Below, piece by piece: positions 32,046 to 43,588 of a DNA stretch of 64,000 nt. The notes beneath the pieces are model-generated. The model had not been told where the DNA came from. It was given only the letters and a program-made list of their open reading frames with translations, and searched no databases. How positions within the stretch are numbered: the stretch's first letter is position 1; each line of letters begins with the position of its first letter. The position numbers were made by a program, and so were the translations under genes. The stretch is from CAVPTL01 sp963727235. GTDB taxonomy: Bacteria > Actinomycetota > Thermoleophilia > Gaiellales > JAICJC01. The stretch is from positions 119,937-183,936 of the forward strand of contig CAVSFZ010000014.1 of NCBI GenBank assembly GCA_963727235.1, written 5' to 3'.

Positions 32046-32362
32046 AGCCCGAGGTCGGCCCCACGTTCGCGGCGCTGTCGGACCCCACCAGGCTGCAGGT
32101 CGTCTCGCTGCTGGCCGGACGCGACAGCGTCACCGCCACCGAGTTGGCGCGCGAGCTGCCGATCTCACGCCAGGCGGTCGCCAAGCACCTGGCGGTGCTG
32201 CACGACGCCGGCCTGGCCGCGCCCGAGCGGGCCGGCCGGGAGACGCGCTACCGATTCACACCCGCGCCGCTGACCGAAGCCGCAACCTGGATGGCGAGCG
32301 TCGGCGCCGACTGGGATCAGCGGCTGACGCGACTCGCCGCCCACGCCAATCGGCGGCGCTGA
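32042..32362 (+). CDS. ArsR/SmtB family transcriptional regulator
   Basis: The product is 106 residues. A winged helix-turn-helix is clear: FAALSDPTRLQVVSLLAGRD, ELARELPISRQAVAKHLAVL and RETRYRFTPAPL. No metal-binding cysteines are present, so the signal is probably not a metal. Start GTG 32042 overlaps the SRPBCC stop. It likely binds GCAAC-N6-GTTGC sites at its own promoter and at clpP, linking proteolysis to the signal sensed by this operon. Confidence 0.9.
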   Translation: MKPEVGPTFAALSDPTRLQVVSLLAGRDSVTATELARELPISRQAVAKHLAVLHDAGLAAPERAGRETRYRFTPAPLTEAATWMASVGADWDQRLTRLAAHANRRR

Positions 32363-32389
32363 CGGGCCGCCCGGGTATTCTGATTGCAC

Positions 32390-33418
32390 GTGTCCACGGT
32401 ACGCCAAGCCGAGCCCCTGCTCTCCCAGGACGAGACCCGCGACCTCGGGCTCGACCGAGCGGCGTTGATCGGCATGTACCGCGACATGCTGGCGACCCGC
32501 ATGATCGAGGAGCGCGGGAACCTGCTGTTCAAGGCCGGCAAGCTTCCCGGCAGCTACTACACCGGTCGCGGCAACGAGGGCGCGTCGATCGGCATGGCCA
32601 GCGCCATGGGCGAGCTGGACGTGGCATCTCCCCTCCACCGGAACCTGGGCGTGCACGTCGTTCGCGGAATCAAGCCGGCAGCGATCTTCTGCCAGTTCAT
32701 GGGGCGGGTCGGCGGAGCCTCCCGCGGGCGTGACTCCAACCTGAGATCAAACGACTTCGGTCCGGGTGTCGGCCTACTCGCAGGTGTCAGCCACCTGCCG
32801 GCAATGATCACCGTGATCACCGGTATCGCGCTCGCCTTCCAGCTGCGCGGCGAGGATCGGGTCGCACTGGGCTGGTGCGGCGACGGGGCGTCGGCCCGCG
32901 GCGACATGCACGAGGCGATGAACCTGGCGGGTGTGCGAAAGCTGCCGATCGTGTACGTGATCGACGACAACCAGTACGCCTACTCGACCCCCAACCGGCT
33001 CCAGTACGCCTGTGAGCATCTGGCCGATCGCGGGCCGGCGTATGGGTTCGAGGGCATCGTGGTGGACGGCACTGACGTGCTCACCGTCTACCGCGAGGGC
33101 ATGCGCGCGATCGAGAAGGCGCGCATGGGCGAGGGCCCCACGGTGCTCGAGCTGGTGACGCTGCGGATGGAAGGCCACGCGGTGCACGACGACGCCTCCT
33201 ACGTGCCCCGAGAGCTTCTGGCCGAGTACGCCGAGAAGGATCCGGTGATGCGCTACCGGGCCTGGCTCGAGCTGAACGAGGATCTCACCGACAAGGAGCA
33301 CGCCGCCATCGAAGCGGAGGTGCGAGAGATGATCGACGCGGGCGTGGCCGAGGCCGAAGCCAGCCCTCAGCCCGACCCGTCCACGCTGCTCGACGGTGTC
33401 TACGCCGACCACGCCTGA
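32390..33418 (+). CDS. Thiamine pyrophosphate-dependent dehydrogenase E1 alpha subunit
   Basis: The product is about 342 residues. The TPP-binding motif GDGASARGDMHEAMN...IDDNQYAYSTP is seen, with the phosphorylation-loop-like region NLRSNDFGPGVGLLAGVSHL upstream. It belongs with the alpha subunits of pyruvate, branched-chain 2-oxoacid or acetoin dehydrogenases. The beta subunit, E2 and E3 genes that usually follow are not in the window, so partner and substrate are unknown. GTG 32390 is the likely start; a TTG at 32384 is also in frame. A lipoate ligase-like gene lies 760 nt downstream. Confidence 0.85.
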   Translation: MSTVRQAEPLLSQDETRDLGLDRAALIGMYRDMLATRMIEERGNLLFKAGKLPGSYYTGRGNEGASIGMASAMGELDVASPLHRNLGVHVVRGIKPAAIFCQFMGRVGGASRGRDSNLRSNDFGPGVGLLAGVSHLPAMITVITGIALAFQLRGEDRVALGWCGDGASARGDMHEAMNLAGVRKLPIVYVIDDNQYAYSTPNRLQYACEHLADRGPAYGFEGIVVDGTDVLTVYREGMRAIEKARMGEGPTVLELVTLRMEGHAVHDDASYVPRELLAEYAEKDPVMRYRAWLELNEDLTDKEHAAIEAEVREMIDAGVAEAEASPQPDPSTLLDGVYADHA

Positions 33419-33445
33419 GCCGCGGCCAGCTATTCTCCGCTGACC

Positions 33446-33718
33446 ATGAGTGACTTTGGATTCGGAGACATGTTCGGAGACCCCGAGGAGCTGCAGCGCC
33501 AGATGGCCTCCTTCATGGAGCAGGCGCAGCAGGGCCAGAAGGTCGCGTTCGCTGACCAGGCGATCAACCTGGCGGTCGGCATCACGGTGGCGGCGATCGG
33601 CCGCATGGAACTCACTGGAACCCCCAGCGAGCAGGCAACCGCTGTTCGCGATGCCGTGCGCATGATCTTTCCCGAGGCGGTGACCCTCGTTCGCGAGGCC
33701 CGCCAGGGCCTCACCTGA
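33446..33718 (+). CDS. Small hypothetical protein
   Basis: The product is 90 residues. It begins MSDFGFGDMFGDPEELQRQM, with a Gln-rich helix (FMEQAQQGQKVAFADQAI), then NLAVGITVAAIGRMELTG and a helical C-terminus (TAVRDAVRMIFPEAVTLVRE). It has no signal peptide; the middle is mildly hydrophobic. No family is recognised. It sits 27 nt after the E1 alpha gene and may be in the same transcript. Confidence 0.55.
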   Translation: MSDFGFGDMFGDPEELQRQMASFMEQAQQGQKVAFADQAINLAVGITVAAIGRMELTGTPSEQATAVRDAVRMIFPEAVTLVREARQGLT

Positions 33719-33734
33719 CCGACTCAGTCGGCCG

Positions 33735-34172
33735 CTACTCGATCACGCGCCAGTCGGTGTGCACGTCGGCTGTGGTGGATGCCGAGATGAAACAGTCGCG
33801 CTCGGCCTTACCGGTCAGCTCACGGGCGGCGGCCGCGTGGCCCCCGGCCATGGTCGCAAGCACGACCACGTTCACGCCCACGAAGGCGTAGCGACGGTCG
33901 TCCTCACGTCGTTCCAAGGTGCCCTTGGCCTGCGACTCGTAGCTCACGATCTCGAGCCCGTGGTGAGCGCAGTGAGCAACGAACGAGAGCATCGTGCACG
34001 ACTGCAGCGAGGCCAGGAACAGGTGCTCAGGACTCCATTCGCCGTCATCGCCCGACGGAAAGTCGACCGGCGGTGCGACCACGATCTCGGAACGCCCGCC
34101 GGCGCGGGCCACCGAGCGCCGGCCGCCGAGCCACTCCAGCTCCGTGGTGTACGTGAAGACCTTGGTTTCCAT
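33735..34172 (-). CDS. OsmC family protein
   Basis: The product is 145 residues. The two conserved cysteines of OsmC/Ohr peroxidases are present as LFLASLQSCTMLSFVAH and AERDCFISAS, and the fold markers WSPEHLF and YAFVGVNVVVLATM are visible. Such proteins reduce organic hydroperoxides with thiol partners. No OhrR regulator is adjacent. It is followed by the lipoate ligase-like gene on the same strand, with a 9-nt gap. Confidence 0.88.
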   Translation of the reverse strand: METKVFTYTTELEWLGGRRSVARAGGRSEIVVAPPVDFPSGDDGEWSPEHLFLASLQSCTMLSFVAHCAHHGLEIVSYESQAKGTLERREDDRRYAFVGVNVVVLATMAGGHAAAARELTGKAERDCFISASTTADVHTDWRVIE

Positions 34173-34181
34173 GGATGCAGC

Positions 34182-34955
34182 CTATCGACCGCCGAGCACG
34201 GCGGCCACCGGCGCGGGCATGACCGCCTTCCACGGGCCGGCGTGCCAGTCGCGATGGTCGTACCGGGAGGTGCGAAGCTCCGCCGCCAGCGCGCCCAGGC
34301 GAGGCTCGAGCTGCTCGTGCACGATCGGCAGGGCCTCGGGGAATGCGCCCAGGATGGCGGCCTCGGCAGCGACCGTATCGGCGGCGATGTTGACGACTCG
34401 GTCGGGACGACTGGGAGAGGGGCGGGGCGCCCCGTCCAGCTCCCCGTCACGCGGCCCGGCGATGCAGGCCGCCAGTGCGTCCAGGTCGGCGTCGACCAGC
34501 AGCGTCCCGTGCACCAGCGTGGCCTGCCGGTTTCGGTGGGCCGCGATCCCGGTGACCTTGCGCCCGCCGACCCGCACGCTGCGGGAGTCGCACTCGGCGT
34601 CCACACCCAGGTCGCGGCAGGCCGCCACCATCCCGTCCAGGAACGGCGAGTACATGTCCGGCACTCCCGCGCTTGCGGCCGGGTGCGATGCCGGCAGCAC
34701 CAGCGCAGCACACACCACCCCGGGATCGAGATAGACGGTGCCGCCGCCGGTGAAGCGCCGCCACACCTTGACTCCGCGGGCTGCGCAGGCCGCGGCGTCG
34801 ATCTCCCAGTCGGCGCGTTGGAACCGGCCGACGATCACCGCCGGAGACGACCGCCAGACGGCGATTACGGGATCGCGGAGACCGGCTCGCGCCAGAGCTT
34901 CGTCCAGCGACAACGCATGCGGCGGCTCGAGCACATCCGGCGTGTCGGCCGTCAC
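34182..34955 (-). CDS. Lipoate-protein ligase A-like protein
   Basis: The product is 257 residues of the biotin/lipoate ligase fold. VWRRFTGGGTVYLDPGVV matches the RRxxGGGxxxHD/P signature of LplA-type enzymes, VRVGGRKVTGIAAHRNRQAT contains the expected lysine, and HGTLLVDADLDAL follows. It could attach lipoate to E2 or H proteins, serving enzymes such as the 2-oxoacid dehydrogenase whose alpha subunit lies nearby. Its GTG start overlaps the coiled-coil gene's stop by 4 nt. Confidence 0.82.
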   Translation of the reverse strand: MTADTPDVLEPPHALSLDEALARAGLRDPVIAVWRSSPAVIVGRFQRADWEIDAAACAARGVKVWRRFTGGGTVYLDPGVVCAALVLPASHPAASAGVPDMYSPFLDGMVAACRDLGVDAECDSRSVRVGGRKVTGIAAHRNRQATLVHGTLLVDADLDALAACIAGPRDGELDGAPRPSPSRPDRVVNIAADTVAAEAAILGAFPEALPIVHEQLEPRLGALAAELRTSRYDHRDWHAGPWKAVMPAPVAAVLGGR

Positions 34956-35683
34956 TCGCGCGCGCCGGCGGTGACGGCGATGCCGACCCGTCCCAGCCGC
35001 ATCTCCATCGACGGCGGGGCGTTCGAGGGCAGCTCCACCTCCGTCGGGAGACGTGCGTTGATGTCGGCGATCTCACGCTCCAGCTCCTCCGCGGAGCCCC
35101 TGCGCGACAGCTCGGCGCGGGCCACGGCCAGCTGGGCGGCCGCCCGGTCGCGCTCGTGCTGCAGCAGCTCACGGGCGAGATCGCCGGTCTCGATCAGCGC
35201 CAGCGCATCACGCCGCAGCGCCTCGGGGCGAGCATCGTCGCGCGGTTCGATCGGCCGCTCCATCTCAACCGGCAGCCGCTCGATCACCGTCAGCAGCTGG
35301 TTGCGCTCGGCCTCCAACAGCTCGCGGTGATCGCGCGTCTCGAGCCGGGCGCTCTCGACCCGCCGTTCGGCGGCGGCCACCTCGGCGCGGTACGGCTCGG
35401 GATCGACGCCGGCCGATTCGGCCTGTTGAAGCTGCTCGGCCGCCCGCGTCCACAGCAACACCAGCGGCCCCTGGGCCGACCACTCCCGCTCCAGCTCGCG
35501 GGTAATGGCAGCGATCGCGGCCGTGCGCTGCTCGATCACGGCGATCAGATCGGGCACCGCGAGCTCCACGGCGGTGTCGCGCTCGATCTCGACCTCCAGC
35601 TGCCGTACCCGTTCGAGCTCCTCGGCCACGGTATCCCGCCGCTCGGCCAGCTCCAGCACCTTTTCGAGTTCAGACCGATTCAT
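34952..35683 (-). CDS. Coiled-coil protein of unknown function
   Basis: The product is 243 residues from ATG 35683. Nearly the whole length is predicted coiled coil, with heptad-rich stretches such as LEKVLELAERRDTVAEELER and AAAERRVESARLETRDHREL. It has no signal, no TM and no enzymatic motif. It may be a structural or scaffold protein. It overlaps the lipoate ligase gene by 4 nt downstream and the membrane-protein gene by 14 nt upstream, so all three are probably co-transcribed leftward. Confidence 0.65.
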   Translation of the reverse strand: MNRSELEKVLELAERRDTVAEELERVRQLEVEIERDTAVELAVPDLIAVIEQRTAAIAAITRELEREWSAQGPLVLLWTRAAEQLQQAESAGVDPEPYRAEVAAAERRVESARLETRDHRELLEAERNQLLTVIERLPVEMERPIEPRDDARPEALRRDALALIETGDLARELLQHERDRAAAQLAVARAELSRRGSAEELEREIADINARLPTEVELPSNAPPSMEMRLGRVGIAVTAGARE

Positions 35684-36410
35684 CCAGCGCCGGCCTCGGC
35701 GGCGATCTCCATAGACCTCGCGGCAAGCGGTCGAACGCCAACAGCAGCAGCGGCGCCAGCGCAAGCCCGGCGGCGTCCAGGAAGCAGTACCCGCCGGGGA
35801 TGCCGCTGGGCGGGTTGCCCTGCGGGATTATCCCGCCTGGGCCGTGCACGGCCCACGTCCACGCTCCCAGGTTGGTGCCCACCAGCTCGAGGTAGCTGGT
35901 GACGACGAAGGCGCCCGCGTACACCAGCGGCTGACGGCCGACCAGCAGAAACCGCACCAAGAACAGGTACATGATCGCGCCCAGCACATCCCGGCGCGGG
36001 GCCAGCGCGAGCCCCCAGAACGCCCACGCTCCACACACCACCAGCACTCCGTAGATGAACTGCTTGCGATAGCGCTCGGCCAGCACCGAGCGGCCGATGC
36101 AGAGCGCTGCCAGATACACCAGACCATGGCCGGGTGGCACGTACATGGGTACGTTGTGCAGGCGGTAGGTGTAGACGCCGAGGCCGGGCGAGGCCGTATA
36201 TTCGAGCGCGGTTGCGACCAGGATCACCACCGCGACCTGGGCGCGGCTGCGGCGCGGCTCACCCCACAGAAGGGCGAGCAGGAGCACCCAGGTGGCCACG
36301 CCGACCGAACGCTGCAGCCAGATCCCGGCGTTGTGGTCGATGGTGGCGGCCACCGCGATCCAGGCAAAGACGGTGACGGACACCCATAAATCGCGAGGCG
36401 GCCGAGGCAT
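35670..36410 (-). CDS. Integral membrane protein of unknown function
   Basis: The product is 246 residues with about seven to eight hydrophobic segments, among them VSVTVFAWIAVAATI, VATWVLLLALLWG, VAVVILVATALEYTA and GAFVVTSYLELVGTNLGAW. Between them lie the polar motifs YTYRLHNVPMYVPPGHGLVY, with conserved-looking His, and GNPPSGIPGGYCFLDAAG. Catalytic-looking His/Pro residues in loops hint at an enzyme, but no family can be named. It overlaps the coiled-coil gene by 14 nt. Confidence 0.65.
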   Translation of the reverse strand: MPRPPRDLWVSVTVFAWIAVAATIDHNAGIWLQRSVGVATWVLLLALLWGEPRRSRAQVAVVILVATALEYTASPGLGVYTYRLHNVPMYVPPGHGLVYLAALCIGRSVLAERYRKQFIYGVLVVCGAWAFWGLALAPRRDVLGAIMYLFLVRFLLVGRQPLVYAGAFVVTSYLELVGTNLGAWTWAVHGPGGIIPQGNPPSGIPGGYCFLDAAGLALAPLLLLAFDRLPRGLWRSPPRPALDESV

Positions 36411-36448
36411 CCGCCCAATGGTAGTAGATGATCCACTAGGCTTCCCCG

Positions 36449-37333
36449 GTGGACGAACGAGTGATCGAGGTCAACGCGCTTTCCGTCAGGCACGCTCTGG
36501 CAAACGCATTTGTCGCGTCCGAGCCGGGCGACCATGTGTGGCGCGGTGAGATCGGCATCAAGGGGCCGGTGGTGACAGTCGACGTGCGCGAGGCCGACGG
36601 CTCCCCCTACGTGCACGCCCGCGCTGACGTGCTGGAGGCTCCGGAGCTGACCGCCGCCGCCGCGCGGACGCTCCTGATCGAAAACGGCGAGCTGGTGCTC
36701 GGCCGCTTCGCCCACTCCGACGGCGCCGTGCGGATCGAGCATGCGATCATGGCCGGTTCGACCATGGCCACGGTCGAAGTGCAGGCCTCGGTTTGGTGCG
36801 TGGGCTGGGGCGCGTCGGCGTTCGGGCCCCGGCTGAAGGCGCTCTTGCACGAGGGCACCCCGCCGCCGCCACCGCACACGCCCGCCGCCCGCCGCCGCGA
36901 CGCCGAGTACCACGTGGACTTCACCACCAGGCGCGTGCAGAAGTTCTTGGAGGAGCACTACGGCGCGTTCGAGCATCATCCCGACTGGGGCTTTCACGGC
37001 CCGTTCGGGAGCGCCCGCGTGTTCGTGGACGTGCTGCCGGTACTGGACGACTCGACCGCCGTACGCGCATCCTCCCCGGTGCTCAGCGACATCGATCTGT
37101 CCGACGAGCTGGCCCTGCGGCTGCTGCCGCTGGAGACGGCAACACCGTTTGGCTCGTTCCTGTACGTGCCCGCCCGGCGCGAGGTGTGGTTCCAGCACGT
37201 GGTGCTGGGCGACGATCTGGATCTGACCGAATTCGAGCAGGCGATCGATGTTGTGGCCCGCTCTGCCGACGATCAAGACGACGCGCTGCAAGCCGAGTTC
37301 GGCGGCAAGCGATATGCCGATCTGGCCGGCTGA
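36449..37333 (+). CDS. Hypothetical protein with tandem YbjN/T3SS chaperone-like modules
   Basis: The product is 294 residues from GTG 36449. Two weakly similar halves can be seen: AARTLLIENGELVLGRFAHS with VRIEHAIMAGSTMATVEVQA, and DFTTRRVQKFLEEHYGAFEH with VFVDVLPVLDDSTAVRASSP, IDLSDELALRLLPLE. This alpha/beta pattern resembles the secretion-chaperone-like fold of actinobacterial YbjN-domain proteins. That link is structural guesswork; the proline run TPPPPPHTP separates the halves. It is followed by a small membrane protein 24 nt downstream. Confidence 0.5.
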   Translation: MDERVIEVNALSVRHALANAFVASEPGDHVWRGEIGIKGPVVTVDVREADGSPYVHARADVLEAPELTAAAARTLLIENGELVLGRFAHSDGAVRIEHAIMAGSTMATVEVQASVWCVGWGASAFGPRLKALLHEGTPPPPPHTPAARRRDAEYHVDFTTRRVQKFLEEHYGAFEHHPDWGFHGPFGSARVFVDVLPVLDDSTAVRASSPVLSDIDLSDELALRLLPLETATPFGSFLYVPARREVWFQHVVLGDDLDLTEFEQAIDVVARSADDQDDALQAEFGGKRYADLAG

Positions 37334-37357
37334 CGCGAGTGATATTCTGACCGTCGC

Positions 37358-37525
37358 ATGAACGCAGACCGAACGGCCATGTGGATCATCGCGGGCGGCA
37401 TTGTGGCCGCCGTGGTGGTGGTGTTCTCAGTGGACGGGATCCAGGGCATCCCGTTCGAATGGTGGGGCGTCGCGAGCGCCTTCCTGCTGGCCGGCGTGGC
37501 GTTCTCGCTCGGCTACACCGACTGA
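37358..37525 (+). CDS. Small two-helix membrane protein
   Basis: The product is 55 residues: MNADRTAMWIIAGGIVAAVV, VVFSVDGIQGIPFEWWGVA, then SAFLLAGVAFSLGYTD. Two hydrophobic segments are separated by a short polar loop. No family is recognised. It is too small to call by homology, but the hydrophobic pattern and the short spacing after the 36449 gene support a real gene. The stop lies 11 nt before a palindrome (37536-37568). Confidence 0.55.
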   Translation: MNADRTAMWIIAGGIVAAVVVVFSVDGIQGIPFEWWGVASAFLLAGVAFSLGYTD

Positions 37526-37535
37526 CCGCCCGCCG

Positions 37536-37568
37536 GTGAATAATTGGTGCCAGGCACCAATTATTCAC
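37536..37568. repeat. GTGAATAA-GGTGCC palindrome, copy 2
   Basis: Perfect 16-bp arms GTGAATAATTGGTGCC and GGCACCAATTATTCAC around a central A. It lies between the small membrane protein and glcF, 13 nt from copy 3. Both could terminate the converging transcripts. Confidence 0.9.
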
Positions 37569-37581
37569 GCTCGGCGCCTGG

Positions 37582-37612
37582 GTGAATAACGGTGCCTGGC
37601 ACCGTTATTCAC
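37582..37612. repeat. GTGAATAA-GGTGCC palindrome, copy 3
   Basis: Perfect 15-bp arms GTGAATAACGGTGCC and GGCACCGTTATTCAC around a central T. The glcF stop (TGA on the minus strand, 37609-37611) lies inside. It differs from copy 2 in the spacer between the two conserved blocks (C instead of TT), with the complement changed to match. Confidence 0.9.
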
Positions 37613-38793
37613 GTGAGAGCGTCTGCCAGGAGTTCGGTGGGGTGGACGATGGGGATGTGGCCGTGGCCGAGTTGGCGCAGCGAGGCGGCCAGCTGCAGCG
37701 CGCAGCCGGGGTTGGCGGTCGCGATCACGTCGGGCTCGGCCGCGAGGATCGAGCGGGCCTTGCGCAGTCCAAGCTCTTTCGCCGCCGCCGGCTGGGTGAG
37801 GTTGTACACCCCGGCCGAGCCGCAGCACATATCCGGCCGCTCGATCTCGACCAGCTCGACTCCCGGGATACCGGCCAAGAGCGCCCGCGGCTCGGCCGCG
37901 ACGCCCTGACCGTGGTTGAGGTGACACGCATCCTGATACACGACCCGGGTGGCGGGTCGCGGTGCCCGGGCCGCCCGTGGGCCGAGCTCGGCCAGGAGCT
38001 CGTTGACGTCGCGCACCGCCTCGGAGAAGCGCCGCGCCTCCGGCGTGCCCAGAAGCTCGCCGTAGCCCTTCATCGCCGACCCGCAGCCGGCCGCCGTCAC
38101 CACCACCCGCTCGTGGCCGGCGAACGTCTCGACCATCTCCTCGGCCCGCCGCCGGGCCTCAGCCTCCCTCCCGGAGTGCAGCGCCAGCGCGCCGCAGCAG
38201 CCCTGACCTCGAGGCACCACGCATTCGCACCCGTCTGCGGCGAGGGTCGTCACCGCCGCCGCGTTGACCCGGCCGAAGTACACGCTCTGCACGCATCCCT
38301 CCAAGAGCGCGGCCGACTGCCTGCGCTCGCCCCGAGCGGGGGTATAACGCGGCGGCCGGGCACGCAGATCGGCGAGCGACACGCGTGGCGCGAGGGCCAT
38401 CGGCCGGATCCCCGCGGCCAGCGGGAGGGACATCGCCCGCAACAGCCGCGGGCGGGTGAACACCGCCGAGACGAGCGTGTCGATCACCCGGTTTCGGGGA
38501 GTCACCGGTGCCTCCACCCTGCGCCGGGCACGGGTGCGCTCGATCAGCAGGTCGTAGCGCACACCGCTGGGACACGCGGGAACGCACGCCAGACACCCCA
38601 GACAGCGGTCGATGTGGACAGCCACCGAGTCGTCCATCGCCAGCTCGCCCCGCTCGACCATGTCCATCAGCAGGATCCGGCCGCGGGGCGAATCCTGCTC
38701 CTGGCCCCACAGGTCATAGGTCGGGCAGGCCGGCAGGCAGAAGCCGCAGTGGACGCAGGCGTCGAGCAGCTCGCGAGTGCTGGTCTCAGCCAC
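37609..38793 (-). CDS. glcF: Glycolate oxidase iron-sulfur subunit
   Basis: The product is 394 residues. Two 4Fe-4S clusters are visible: CVHCGFCLPACPTY (about 13-26) and CLGCLACVPACPSG (about 64-77). Two CCG domains follow with GQGCCGALALH and MCCGSAGVYNLTQ, typical of GlcF/heterodisulfide-reductase-like proteins. Together with GlcD and GlcE it oxidises glycolate to glyoxylate and passes electrons to the membrane quinone pool. The GTG start overlaps glcE's end by 8 nt. It is the last gene of acnA-glcD-glcE-glcF. Confidence 0.93.
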   Translation of the reverse strand: MAETSTRELLDACVHCGFCLPACPTYDLWGQEQDSPRGRILLMDMVERGELAMDDSVAVHIDRCLGCLACVPACPSGVRYDLLIERTRARRRVEAPVTPRNRVIDTLVSAVFTRPRLLRAMSLPLAAGIRPMALAPRVSLADLRARPPRYTPARGERRQSAALLEGCVQSVYFGRVNAAAVTTLAADGCECVVPRGQGCCGALALHSGREAEARRRAEEMVETFAGHERVVVTAAGCGSAMKGYGELLGTPEARRFSEAVRDVNELLAELGPRAARAPRPATRVVYQDACHLNHGQGVAAEPRALLAGIPGVELVEIERPDMCCGSAGVYNLTQPAAAKELGLRKARSILAAEPDVIATANPGCALQLAASLRQLGHGHIPIVHPTELLADALT

Positions 38794-39553
38794 CGTAGGC
38801 CGCCATGACCCGTTGCTCGAGCGGGGTCAGCTCGAGATCGGCAGGGATCGCTGCATCGCTCAGCAGGTGCCCACGGGCGATCCGGCCCAGTACCCGCGTG
38901 GCGCCGCCGCGCCGCAGCCGCTCGATCTCGGCGCGCGCATCGGCCGGCAGCACCCGCCGGGACGAGAGGCCGGCCGCCGCCTCGCAGTGGTCAGACCAAA
39001 GTTGGTCATCATCAGCAACCAGCCGGCCGCCGGTCTCCGCCTGCATGCGCTCAGCAAGCGCGGATGCCACCGGGCTCTCGAAGCGCACCATGATCGCCCC
39101 CGGTGGCCACGAGTACTCCACGCATGCGGGAGCCAGCGGCTCCAGTGAGAGCACATCCACCTGGTCGCACAGAACGGTGGCCGTGGCCTGAGGAAGAGGG
39201 TGCAGGCGCACCGTCAGCTCGCGGATGCGTCCCAGCCGCCCATGCGCGCCGGTGAACAGCTTGGGCAGGTCATATCCGGCGACGCTCTTGACCACCCGGC
39301 CGCCCGAGCGGGCCACGGTGCCGTCTGGGAGCTCCACGTCCATACCCAGCACGAGGTCGCGCGGCTCGCCGTAGCGATGGCTGCGCGGGCCGCTGAGCGC
39401 CTGGTCGAACACCTCGGCGACCGTCAGCCGATCGGCGCCGGGCGGATCGAGCGCGAGCATCTGGCCGGCCTTCGCCAGCTCGGCATTCAGCTCGGCCAGC
39501 CCTACGTCGGCAGACACGGTCGCGATCAGATCACCGGGGCTGTGGTTGATCAC
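38786..39553 (-). CDS. glcE: Glycolate oxidase FAD-binding subunit
   Basis: The product is 255 residues. It is an FAD_binding_4/GlcE-like protein: NHSPGDLIATVSADVGLAEL at the N-terminus, then DLVLGMDVELPDGTVARSGG and GYDLPKLFTGAHGRLGRIRE. It is shorter than GlcE of E. coli (350) and starts within the FAD domain, so the N-terminal segment is trimmed. GTG 39553 overlaps the glcD stop by 4 nt. It is the second FAD subunit of glycolate dehydrogenase. Confidence 0.88.
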   Translation of the reverse strand: MINHSPGDLIATVSADVGLAELNAELAKAGQMLALDPPGADRLTVAEVFDQALSGPRSHRYGEPRDLVLGMDVELPDGTVARSGGRVVKSVAGYDLPKLFTGAHGRLGRIRELTVRLHPLPQATATVLCDQVDVLSLEPLAPACVEYSWPPGAIMVRFESPVASALAERMQAETGGRLVADDDQLWSDHCEAAAGLSSRRVLPADARAEIERLRRGGATRVLGRIARGHLLSDAAIPADLELTPLEQRVMAAYGG

Positions 39554-40976
39554 AGCCGCTCCACCCCTTCGCGCTCGGCGGGATGCCGCCGGTAGGGGCC
39601 GGGCACCTCGCCGCACAGCCGGGGCGTCGGGAAGGCCTTGCCCGGGTTGCACAGCTCGCTCGGGTCGAAGGCGGCGCGCAGCCGCAGCATCACCGCCATG
39701 TCGGTGTCGGAGTACATGCGAGGCATGCTGCAGGCCTTGTCCACCCCCACCCCGTGCTCACCGGTGAGCGATCCGCCGGCGTCGATGCAGATCTCCAGGA
39801 TCGAGGTGGCAAGCTGCTCGGCCCGCTCGGCCTGCCCATCGACGGCCGCGTCATACAGCACCAGCGGGTGCAGGTTGCCGTCGCCGGCATGGAACACGTT
39901 CGCGACCCGCAGACCGTGTGTCTGGGAGAGCTCGCCGATGCGATGGAGGGCCGCGGGCAGTGCCGTTCGCGGTACCACGCCGTCCTGCACGTAGTAGTCG
40001 GGGCTGACCCGGCCCATGGCGGCGAAGGCGGCCTTGCGGCCGTACCAGAGTGCCGCCCGCTCGGCCTGGTCGGCGGCGATCCTGATCTCGCCGGCGCCGT
40101 GCTCGCGGCAGATCGCCTGCACCTGCTCGGAGACCAGCTCGACTTCCACCTCGGGCCCGTCCAGCTCGACCAGCAGCACCGCCCCCGCGCCCACCGGCAG
40201 CCCCGGGTGCACGGCCTCCTCGATGGCCTCGATCGCGACGGTGTCCATCATCTCGATGGCGGCCGGGACGATCCCCGACGCGATGATCTGAGACACGACT
40301 TCTCCGGCGTCGTCGGTCGACGGAAAGCCCGCCAGCATGGTGACCACCCGCTCGGGCAGCGGAAGCAGCCGGATCACCGCCGCGGTCACGATCCCGAGAG
40401 TGCCCTCGGAGCCCACGAACCCCGCCACCAGGTCGAGCGGCCGGTTTCGCTCCAGCGTAACCACACTGCCGTCGGCCAGCACCACCTCCAGCTCGATCAC
40501 GTGGTTGGTGGTGAAGCCGTACTTGAGACAGTGCGCGCCGCCGGAGTTCTCGGCGATGTTGCCGCCGATGGTGCACACCTGCTGGCTGGAGGGGTCGGGC
40601 GCGTAGTAGAGACCGTGCCCGGCGACCGCACGGCTGACCTCGAGGTTGGGGACGCCGGGCTGCACCCGAGCCCGCCGGTTGGGCACGTCCACGTCCATGA
40701 TCCGGTTCATCCGGGCCAGGCCGATGACGATGCCCTCCGCGATCGGCATGGCGCCGCCGGAGAGGCCGGTGCCGGCGCCCCGGGCAACGAACGGGACGGC
40801 GTGAGCCGCACACACCCGCACCGCCGCCGCCACCTCCTGGGTGGAACGGGGCAGCACCACCGCCTGTGGGATCGCCCGCCACCCGGTCAGGCCGTCGCAC
40901 TCGTACGTCCGCAGCTCCGCCGGCTCGGTTAGCACGGCATCCTTCGGAAGCGCCGCCCGCAGCTCGGAGATCAGCG

Positions 40977-40980
<4 letters not shown>
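39550..40980 (-). CDS. glcD: Glycolate oxidase subunit GlcD (FAD-linked)
   Basis: The product is 476 residues of the FAD-linked oxidase family. The FAD-binding half contains VPFVARGAGTGLSGGAMPIA, VCTIGGNIAENSGGAHCLKY and GFVGSEGTLGIVTAAVIRLL, and the C-terminal half contains FHAGDGNLHPLVLYD and GEHGVGVDKA. These define GlcD/lactate dehydrogenase-like oxidases; linkage with glcE and glcF makes glycolate the likely substrate. It starts with ATG 40980 overlapping the acnA stop (ATGA). Confidence 0.94.
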
Positions 40981-43550
<2,570 letters not shown>

Positions 43551-43588
43551 GCTCCTAAACCTACCAGTGATCCCGATACGCTAGGGGT

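Noticed and set aside
34952..35683. SMC or RecN-type ATPase
   Set aside because: Only coiled coil is seen; no Walker motifs.
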